Of a DNA stretch of 16,456 nucleotides, positions 7,484 through 12,499 are shown piece by piece. Location: the NCBI GenBank assembly GCA_009787945.1, contig WQSI01000030.1:1-16456 (forward strand), in the 5' to 3' direction. This DNA comes from Defluviitaleaceae bacterium. Lineage in GTDB: Bacteria; Bacillota; Clostridia; Lachnospirales; WRAX01. The notes beneath the pieces are model-generated. The model made no database searches and had not been told where the DNA came from. It worked only from the letters and a program-made list of their open reading frames with translations. Position numbers and translations under genes: made by a program. Each line of letters opens with the position of its first letter. Within the stretch, counting starts at the first letter, position 1.

Positions 7484-7975
7484 CTAGGCGCAGCATTTTT
7501 TGTATTTTTTTCCGCTGCCGCATGGACAGGGGTCGTTGCGGCCTGTTTTTTCGCCCACAACAATTGTACCGCTGGATTTTTGTTCTTTGTACAGGGCTTT
7601 GCGCTCCTCTGGCGTAAAAACATTATCCCATTCTGGAAGCTCTTCCAGGTGGTCTGCCTTATACTCCACCATTTTTTTGTAAAGGGTTGCAAAGTCCACT
7701 TTAACGTCAATTTGGGTCGCTTCTTCCAGCTCTTCTAAGTCGGGCGGCGTATCTAACGCGCCAGAAATGCCGTCTAAAAAGCCTGCCACAAATTCCAAGG
7801 GCATGTCAAACCTCTCGGCAATTTGTGCTACAGTTCCGTTTATTGCAGGGTTTTTTGTGGACAGCATATTTTCGTAAACAGCCTGCTCCAAAGGCAGGTA
7901 TTTATCCCATGTTTTCTCAATAAGCTGACCTTTATCGTCGTAGGCGTTAGCCATCCAGGTTTTGTGCAATGACAT
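7484..7975 (-). CDS. SEC-C zinc-motif protein, function unknown
   Basis: This 163-residue protein ends in a SEC-C motif, DPCPCGSGKKYKKCC at residues 148-162. Its Cys150, Cys152, Cys161 and Cys162 match the zinc-binding tail of SecA. In SecA that tail contacts SecB and ribosomes, and the motif recurs in many unrelated small proteins. The rest (about 1-120) is acidic and likely helical, with EQAVYENML and FDMPLEFVAGFLDGISGALDTPP. I recall similar clostridial hypothetical proteins, but no function can be given. The ATG at 7975 has AAGGA about 10 bases upstream, a rather long spacing. The gene lies 45 bases after murI and its TAG stop overlaps the ribosome binding site of sua5. A weak TAATAC box upstream might be a promoter, but it lacks a good -35 at the right distance. 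Confidence 0.88.
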   Translation of the reverse strand: MSLHKTWMANAYDDKGQLIEKTWDKYLPLEQAVYENMLSTKNPAINGTVAQIAERFDMPLEFVAGFLDGISGALDTPPDLEELEEATQIDVKVDFATLYKKMVEYKADHLEELPEWDNVFTPEERKALYKEQKSSGTIVVGEKTGRNDPCPCGSGKKYKKCCA

Positions 7976-8020
7976 ATATTGTCAGTCCTTTCTTTTGTTG
8001 AAGTATTATGAAGTTCTATT

Positions 8021-8812
8021 CTACACCAAAATGCTCGGTTTGTCAAATGCAGGCAGAATGTTTTTGGCGATTTTATCAAATTTTTCTTTTTTAGCGGTGG
8101 TATAGAATTGATGCTTAGGTTTTTCGGGGCTTGCAGAAGCATAATTCACGCAATTACGCAGGTTTTCTGCAACATGATTTGCAGGGTTTATCAAAGTGGC
8201 GTTTGGAAGGGATTTGGCGATGCTGTCAGAAAGCAAAGGGTAGTGGGTACAGCCTAAAAGCAGGGTATCTACATCACTTTCTGCTAAGTCTTTCAAATAT
8301 TCTTTGGCAACAAGGTCTGCAACTTCGCCGCCTGCCCACCCTTCTTCTACCAAAGGCACCAAAAGGGGGCAAGCTACAGATTTTACCATTGCATCTGGTC
8401 TGGCTTTCAAAATTTCCCTTTCAAATGCGCCGCTTTTCACACTGCCTTCTGTGGCGATAACGCCGATTTTGCCTGTTTTGCTGGCTTCTGTCACAGCTTG
8501 CACTCCTGCTGTTAACATTTCGTAAAGGGGGATATGTCCAGGCACAAATTGCCCTAATTCCGCAAAAATACGCGTGCTTATTGTGCCACATGCCACAACA
8601 ATTGCCCCCACATCTTTTTCCAGCAAAAAGTTGATTATGCGCTGGGAAAACCCTAACAACTCATCATCTGTTCGGTTGCCGTAGGGGGCATTAATGCAGT
8701 CGCCAAAGTAAACAAGGGGTTGATGGGGCAAAACCGCCATAATTTCCTTTGCAACGGTAAGCCCCCCCACTCCAGAATCGAAAATCCCAATAGGTTTTAT
8801 ATCAGCCGCCAT
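8021..8812 (-). CDS. murI: glutamate racemase
   Basis: MurI converts L-glutamate to D-glutamate for peptidoglycan without a cofactor, using two cysteines. In this 263-residue protein I see GIFDSGVGGLTV (9-20), the first catalytic Cys75 in VVACGTIST, ACPLLVPLVEEGW, and the second catalytic Cys188 in LLGCTHYPLL. The segment after Cys75 is unusual: the family normally reads ACNT and this reads ACGT, so the conserved Asn is Gly. FGDCINAPYGNRT replaces the more common GDTARVPYG. The ATG at 8812 is preferred over the adjacent GTG at 8815 because GGAGGG (8818-8823) is then 5 bases away. The gene overlaps the end of ddl by 11 bases, so two steps of D-amino-acid supply for the wall are coupled. I am sure of the family. 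Activity is likely, since both cysteines are present. Confidence 0.94.
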   Translation of the reverse strand: MAADIKPIGIFDSGVGGLTVAKEIMAVLPHQPLVYFGDCINAPYGNRTDDELLGFSQRIINFLLEKDVGAIVVACGTISTRIFAELGQFVPGHIPLYEMLTAGVQAVTEASKTGKIGVIATEGSVKSGAFEREILKARPDAMVKSVACPLLVPLVEEGWAGGEVADLVAKEYLKDLAESDVDTLLLGCTHYPLLSDSIAKSLPNATLINPANHVAENLRNCVNYASASPEKPKHQFYTTAKKEKFDKIAKNILPAFDKPSILV

Positions 8813-9869
8813 CACGACCCTCCAAAGCTAGTTCTATCAGCCTGTCTACAATGTCTGGGGTGGTCATCCCCCGCTCGTGCCACAACATAGGGTACATAGA
8901 AATATTGGTAAAACCAGGCATGGTATTTATTTCGTTAAACAATACTTCGCCCTTCTCCGTCAAGAAAAAGTCCACACGGGCAAGCCCCTTGCAGTTTAAT
9001 CCATGGAATATCTTCAAGGATATTTCTTGGATTTTTGCAACAACCTCCGCGGGAACGTCGGCAGGAACGAGAGTTTTAGAGCCTTCACAGCCATATTTGG
9101 CATCGTAACAATAAAATTCCCGTTCATAGGTGATTTCGCCAACACCAGACGCAATTGCACCTTCGTTACCAATAACCGAACATTCAAGCTCCCTGCCTAC
9201 GGCACGTTTTTCCACCACAAGCAAGTCGTCATGGATAACAGCCTCTGCAAGGGCTCCTTCCAGCTCCTTTTTGTTCTTCGCCATGGATATGCCCACAGAA
9301 GAGCCTGCATTAGAAGGCTTAACAAAACAGGGATAGCCAATTTTATAGCGAATGTTCTTCAACACGCCTTCCATATTATTATCCATTTCGCTTCTGGTAA
9401 CAGTTAAAAATCCTATCTGGGCAACCCCAATTTCTTCTGCAATCATATTCGTAAATGCCTTGCACATTCCCACAGAACTGCCTAAAACTCCGCTGCCTAC
9501 ATAAGGTATACCAGCAATTTCAAAAAGACCCTGAATTGTGCCATCCTCACCATTTTTGCCATGAAGAATTGGGAAAACCGCATCTACATTAATCAGCTTA
9601 AATTTATCGCCAACCATGCGCAAAAGCCCCCTATGGCTAGTGTCTGGACTTAAAACCGCAGGCGTTCCAAATTTCTCCAAAGAGGCTATCTTCAGATTGT
9701 CCTTTGGACCGTCATAAAGCAACCAACGCCCGTCTTTTGTAATGTACACAGGCAAAATTAAATATCTATCTTCATCCAAATTAGCTAAAATTGTAGCAGC
9801 CGATTTTAGCGAAATTTCATGCTCACTGCTAACCCCGCCAAAAATCACCGCAATAGCCTTTTTACCCAT
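8802..9869 (-). CDS. ddl: D-alanine--D-alanine ligase
   Basis: Ddl is an ATP-grasp enzyme that joins two D-alanines for the peptidoglycan stem peptide. The 355-residue protein begins with AVIFGGVSSEHEISLKSA, containing the conserved Glu in HEIS. It continues with GVLGSSVGMCKAF, YPCFVKPSNAGSSVGIS (ATP contacts), VVEKRAVGRELECSVIGN and the metal-binding NEINTMPGFTNISMYP. The omega-loop region reads EFYCYDAKY, whose Tyr fits D-Ala-D-Ala specificity; D-lactate ligases of the VanA type differ here. I start at the ATG at 9869, with AAGGGGG 7 bases upstream. An in-frame TTG at 9905 would add 12 unlikely residues overlapping promoter-like sequence. Its 3' end overlaps murI by 11 bases. Confidence 0.95.
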   Translation of the reverse strand: MGKKAIAVIFGGVSSEHEISLKSAATILANLDEDRYLILPVYITKDGRWLLYDGPKDNLKIASLEKFGTPAVLSPDTSHRGLLRMVGDKFKLINVDAVFPILHGKNGEDGTIQGLFEIAGIPYVGSGVLGSSVGMCKAFTNMIAEEIGVAQIGFLTVTRSEMDNNMEGVLKNIRYKIGYPCFVKPSNAGSSVGISMAKNKKELEGALAEAVIHDDLLVVEKRAVGRELECSVIGNEGAIASGVGEITYEREFYCYDAKYGCEGSKTLVPADVPAEVVAKIQEISLKIFHGLNCKGLARVDFFLTEKGEVLFNEINTMPGFTNISMYPMLWHERGMTTPDIVDRLIELALEGRDGG

Positions 9870-9893
9870 AAATAATCCCCCTTCACTATACCC

Positions 9894-9922
9894 ATTATAT
9901 GTCAAATCCTAGTCCTTGGAAA
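9894..9922 (-). promoter_or_regulatory. possible internal promoter for ddl
   Basis: On the minus strand TATAAT (plus 9894-9899) lies 17 bases after TTTCCA (plus 9917-9922), which matches TTGACA at four of six positions. It overlaps the end of the pseudouridine synthase gene and would start RNA about 18 bases before the ddl ATG. It could let the wall genes be expressed separately from the upstream gene. Confidence 0.4.
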
Positions 9923-10628
9923 GTAAGTTGTTAATCAAAGCAAGCTCATCTTCATTTAGGCGGCGATATTCCCCTGGAGCCAGGCTTTCATCTAGCTTGA
10001 TGCCCGCAAAAGAAACCCGTTTTAGAGATAAGACCGTATTCCCCACCGCTTCAAACATACGTTTAACTTGGTGATATTTTCCTTCCCTAATGGTAACTTC
10101 CGCCGTCAAGCCCTCGTCGTCTAGGGTTATAAGTCCTGCTGGCAGGGTTTTATAATCATCATCAAGAACAACACCTGCTGCAAAAGCTTTAATTTCAGCA
10201 TCACCAACGGGCTTGTCCAGTTTGGCGTGATACACTTTGTCAACCTTCTTTTTGGGGGAAAGGGCGCGGTGAGCAAACCCCCCGTCACTAGATAAAATCA
10301 GCAAACCAGTTGTGTCTTTGTCCAGGCGACCCACGGGAAAAACATCCCCCATTATATAGCGGTCCTCCAGCAAATCGCACACGGTTTGCTCCGCCTCGTC
10401 AAAAGTGGCAGAAATCACCCCTGAAGGCTTGTTCATCATTAAATAGCTGTATTTTTCATACTCAATTATATGCTCGCCCACGCAAACCTTGCATAGGATG
10501 GGGTCTACATGGGTTTCTGGACGGGTTACGATGCACCCATCCACCGTCACCAAGCCTTTTTTCATCATTGCTTTAACTTCTTTACGGCTGCCAAAACCGC
10601 AGTTTGACACCAATTTATCTAAACGCAT
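9909..10628 (-). CDS. rsuA: RsuA-family 16S rRNA pseudouridine synthase
   Basis: The enzyme isomerises a uridine in rRNA; RsuA itself acts on U516 of 16S rRNA. The 239-residue protein has an N-terminal S4 domain (about 1-48, MRLDKLVSNCGFGSRKEV). The catalytic domain carries YLMMNKPSGVISA (62-74) and VGRLDKDTTGLLIL, where Asp103 is the catalytic residue. EGKYHQVKRMFEAVG follows, another family signature. I chose the ATG at 10628, with GGGAGG 7 bases upstream; a TTG five codons earlier is less likely. It is first in the minus-strand run and is served by the promoter at 10681-10708. The choice of RsuA over the related RluB or RluE is by overall resemblance and small size, so the exact target is not certain. 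Confidence 0.92.
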   Translation of the reverse strand: MRLDKLVSNCGFGSRKEVKAMMKKGLVTVDGCIVTRPETHVDPILCKVCVGEHIIEYEKYSYLMMNKPSGVISATFDEAEQTVCDLLEDRYIMGDVFPVGRLDKDTTGLLILSSDGGFAHRALSPKKKVDKVYHAKLDKPVGDAEIKAFAAGVVLDDDYKTLPAGLITLDDEGLTAEVTIREGKYHQVKRMFEAVGNTVLSLKRVSFAGIKLDESLAPGEYRRLNEDELALINNLLSKD

Positions 10629-10650
10629 CAATTTGCCTCCCAAAAAGGTG

Positions 10651-10679
10651 TTGCTTTATTTTTGCTTACACGCTATAAT
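10651..10679 (+). promoter_or_regulatory. plus-strand promoter for the aminopeptidase gene
   Basis: TTGCTT (10651-10656), a 17-base spacer and a perfect TATAAT (10674-10679). RNA would start near 10686, upstream of the six-codon mini-ORF and the aminopeptidase gene. Its -10 box abuts the -10 box of the opposing promoter, separated by a single C. Confidence 0.65.
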
Positions 10680-10680
10680 C

Positions 10681-10708
10681 ATTATAACGCATTTTGAAAA
10701 AAATGCAA
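10681..10708 (-). promoter_or_regulatory. minus-strand promoter for the rsuA-ddl-murI run
   Basis: On the minus strand TTGCAT (plus 10703-10708), a 16-base spacer and TATAAT (plus 10681-10686). RNA would start near 10674, about 46 bases before the pseudouridine synthase ATG. The -35 box overlaps the ribosome binding site of the mini-ORF on the other strand by two bases. Confidence 0.68.
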
Positions 10709-10719
10709 GGAGGATTTTG

Positions 10720-10740
10720 ATGAGATGTAAATTTACATAA
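10720..10740 (+). CDS. six-codon mini-ORF (possible leader peptide)
   Basis: ATG at 10720 is preceded by a full AAGGAGG (10707-10713) at 6-base spacing and encodes only MRCKFT before TAA. It lies between the plus-strand promoter and the aminopeptidase gene. The strong ribosome site for such a short frame suggests a leader peptide or a translation-coupled control element. It could also be a chance remnant. There is no run of one amino acid of the kind expected in a classical attenuator. Confidence 0.4.
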   Translation: MRCKFT

Positions 10741-10743
10741 TAA

Positions 10744-10768
10744 GAACCGACTGTTTGACTATTGGTTC
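10744..10768 (+). other. hairpin in the aminopeptidase leader
   Basis: GAACCGA (10744-10750) can pair with TTGGTTC (10762-10768), including one G-U pair, around an 11-base loop. It sits 3 bases after the mini-ORF stop and 8 bases before the GGAG ribosome site of the aminopeptidase gene. No T-run follows, so it is not a terminator. Confidence 0.45.
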
Positions 10769-10788
10769 ATAGAAAAGGAGAAATGAAA

Positions 10789-11901
10789 ATGGATTCAAGA
10801 ATTGTGAAAATGGCGAAAAACATTGTCAACTATTCCATCTCCCTAAAAAAGGGCGAAAAAGTGCTTATCCAGGCGTTTGGCATGGAAACCATTCCGTTGC
10901 TGCGTCAGGTTATTAAAGAGGTTCATGCTGTGGGCGGCATCCCCTTTGCGGAAAACATTGTGCCAACCATACGCCGCGAATTGCTAATGCATGCAACTGA
11001 TGAGCAAATTGAAACCTGGGCAAAGGTTGATGCAGATTTGATGAGCCAAATGGACGCTTATGTGGGCATCCGCGGCGGCGAAAACCCGTCAGAAATGTCT
11101 GATGTGCCAGCGGATAAAATGCATCTTTTCCAAGTGAAGTATGGGCAGCCTGTTCACACTAATATTCGTGTGCCAAAAACAAAGTGGGTTGTAATGAATT
11201 ACCCAAGCTATTCCATGGCGCAGGCGATGGACACAAGCCTAGAAAATTTTGAAGAGTTTTTCTTTAAGGTTTGCAATTTAGACTATGACAAATTGTCCTC
11301 TGCCATGGATAATTTAACCAACTTAATGTCAAAAACTGATAAAGTCCGCATAGTTGGCCCTGGAACAGACTTGAGTTTCAGTATTAAAGATATTCCTATA
11401 ATAAAATGCGCAGGAATTAACAACATACCCGACGGTGAAGTTTTTACTGCCCCTGTTAAAGACAGCGTAAATGGAACAATTACATACAACACCCCAAGCC
11501 GCTACCAAGGTTTTGTTTTTGAAGATGTTGTTTTTAAATTTGAAAACGGCAAGATTGTCGAAGCCAGCTCCAACAACACCGAGCTTCTAGAAAAAATCCT
11601 TAATACCGACGAAGGCAGCCGCTTTATTGGCGAATTTGCTGTTGGCGTAAATCCATATATCAATAAGCCTATGGTCAACACACTGTTTGATGAAAAAATT
11701 GCAGGCAGTATCCATTTTACCCCTGGTAATGCCTATGATGATGCTTGCAACGGAAACAAATCTGCCGTTCACTGGGATTTGATTTTGCGCCAAACAGCCG
11801 ATTGCGGCGGCGGCGAAGTGTATTTTGATGATGTGCTTGTACGCAAAGATGGTATTTTTATGGTAGACGAGTTAAAGCCCCTTAATCCTGATAATTTTTA
11901 A
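10789..11901 (+). CDS. M29-family aminopeptidase (AmpS/PepS-like)
   Basis: This is a cytosolic metallo-aminopeptidase of MEROPS family M29, which removes N-terminal residues from peptides using two metal ions. The 370-residue length fits the usual 370-420. The metal ligands expected from thermophilic AmpS/AmpT line up in spacing. They are Glu217 (IPDGEVFTAP), Glu282 (IGEFAVGVNP), His309 (SIHFTPGNAY, with Tyr316), then His328 and Asp330 (AVHWDLI). YFDDVLVRKDGIF near the end is also typical. I start at ATG 10789, where GGAG (10777-10780) is 8 bases upstream. The ATG two codons earlier would be only 2 bases from it. The gene stands alone, divergent from rsuA, with its own promoter, mini-ORF leader and strong terminator. 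Confidence 0.93.
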   Translation: MDSRIVKMAKNIVNYSISLKKGEKVLIQAFGMETIPLLRQVIKEVHAVGGIPFAENIVPTIRRELLMHATDEQIETWAKVDADLMSQMDAYVGIRGGENPSEMSDVPADKMHLFQVKYGQPVHTNIRVPKTKWVVMNYPSYSMAQAMDTSLENFEEFFFKVCNLDYDKLSSAMDNLTNLMSKTDKVRIVGPGTDLSFSIKDIPIIKCAGINNIPDGEVFTAPVKDSVNGTITYNTPSRYQGFVFEDVVFKFENGKIVEASSNNTELLEKILNTDEGSRFIGEFAVGVNPYINKPMVNTLFDEKIAGSIHFTPGNAYDDACNGNKSAVHWDLILRQTADCGGGEVYFDDVLVRKDGIFMVDELKPLNPDNF

Positions 11902-11915
11902 TATTTTAACCAATA

Positions 11916-11950
11916 AAAAGAGCCGATTATATAATTCGGCTCTTTTTTGT
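11916..11950 (+). terminator. intrinsic terminator of the aminopeptidase gene
   Basis: AAAAGAGCCGA (11916-11926) pairs with TCGGCTCTTTT (11936-11946), and the T-run continues to 11948. The loop region TTATATAAT can itself pair. The position just 14 bases after the stop codon fits a Rho-independent terminator. Confidence 0.92.
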
Positions 11951-12178
11951 ATTTATTCCCTGCCAAAACAGTGACAAAAAGACAAGTTCAGACCGTAGAC
12001 AAAGCACCCCACAACGTCATTGCGGGCTTGACCCGCAATCTCGTCAGTTGTTCCAAGCCCCATACTGTAGGGGCTACTTATTACTGACGAGCTCCCGCGT
12101 CAAGCGCGGGATGACGTGGTTTGGAGGGTTTGTCATCAGTCTGAAGTCTACCGTTGCTGTTTTGGTAGGAAATGGGTA
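11950..12178. repeat. large nested-palindrome element (MITE-like)
   Basis: The two halves of this 229-base stretch are imperfect reverse complements. The outer arms match as CCAAAACAG (11963-11971) and CTGTTTTGG (12157-12165). ACGTCAT (12014-12020) matches ATGACGT (12111-12117), and CTCGTCAGT (12040-12048) matches ACTGACGAG (12083-12091). Each half also has its own hairpin: TTGCGGG-CTTGA-CCCGCAA (12020-12038) and CCCGCG-TCAAG-CGCGGG (12094-12110). A third, AGCCCC/GGGGCT, lies at the centre (12056-12075). TA stands at both ends (11950-11951, 12177-12178), as a TA-targeting element would leave, but a palindrome would show this anyway. No coding potential is seen. It may be a dispersed repeat or a non-autonomous mobile element. 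Confidence 0.72.
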
Positions 12179-12295
12179 TATAGGTATAAAAGCCTTTAAA
12201 CTCGTCTATAATTTATGCTGAATATAAAAAATGAGCGTTTTGCGCGCTCCATAATATTACTTTTTGGTTAAAAAACAAAAAAGATGAAAAAACCC
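12179..12295. other. AT-rich spacer upstream of the rpoB promoter
   Basis: I see no gene here. It contains an isolated TATAAT (12207-12212) without a matching -35 box. It also has a 5-bp hairpin GAGCG/CGCTC (12233-12249), which on the minus strand is followed by ATTTTTTATA. The rest is A/T-rich and could help an UP-element-like contact before the rpoB promoter. Confidence 0.4.
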
Positions 12296-12324
12296 TTGAC
12301 ACATGGCGAAATTACTGCTATAAT
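12296..12324 (+). promoter_or_regulatory. strong sigma-A promoter of rpoB
   Basis: Consensus TTGACA (12296-12301), exactly 17 bases, and consensus TATAAT (12319-12324). An A-rich stretch precedes it (12270-12292). It is the best promoter in the window and implies that rpoB is transcribed from here rather than only by read-through from ribosomal protein genes. Confidence 0.88.
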
Positions 12325-12330
12325 TATCTT

Positions 12331-12499
12331 CTCTATTGTCTTGCCATATTTTGGACACAACAAACGGTGGATTTCACCACTTGCTATAGTATATCACAGA
12401 ACAAATAAAAAATCAATCATTTTTTTAAAAAAATTTGTCACAAAGTAGGCAAGCGCAGATTTAACGGCTATTTATCACAATCAAAAAGGGGTCGGTGCA
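12331..12499 (+). other. long 5' leader of rpoB
   Basis: About 170 bases separate the expected transcription start from the ATG. The leader holds a small GTGG/CCAC hairpin (12367-12380) and a 16-base perfect palindrome of seven T and seven A with flanking A and T (12419-12434). CTTGCC (12340-12345) could pair with GGCAAG (12448-12453). The AAGGGG ribosome site (12486-12491) is 8 bases before the ATG. No known riboswitch or T-box is recognised. Confidence 0.5.

Noticed and set aside
10489..10740. An 83-codon open frame on the plus strand ending with the mini-ORF.
   Set aside because: Most of it is antisense to the pseudouridine synthase gene, and it lacks a ribosome site at its start. Only the last six codons have a proper Shine-Dalgarno.
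12020..12110. The GC-rich repeated hairpins as a CRISPR array.
   Set aside because: The units are inverted relative to each other, there are only two, and there are no regularly spaced direct repeats or cas genes.
12207..12212. A TATAAT box upstream of rpoB as an extra promoter.
   Set aside because: No recognisable -35 box 16-18 bases before it, and a near-perfect promoter lies closer to the gene.
12233..12259. A hairpin GAGCG/CGCTC that would act as a terminator on the minus strand.
   Set aside because: Only 5 bp of stem, an interrupted T-run, and no minus-strand gene that it could end.
12419..12434. The T7A7 palindrome in the rpoB leader as an intrinsic terminator or attenuator.
   Set aside because: The stem is only A-T pairs with no loop, and the sequence after it has no U-run at the right place. 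It may simply be flexible AT-rich DNA.
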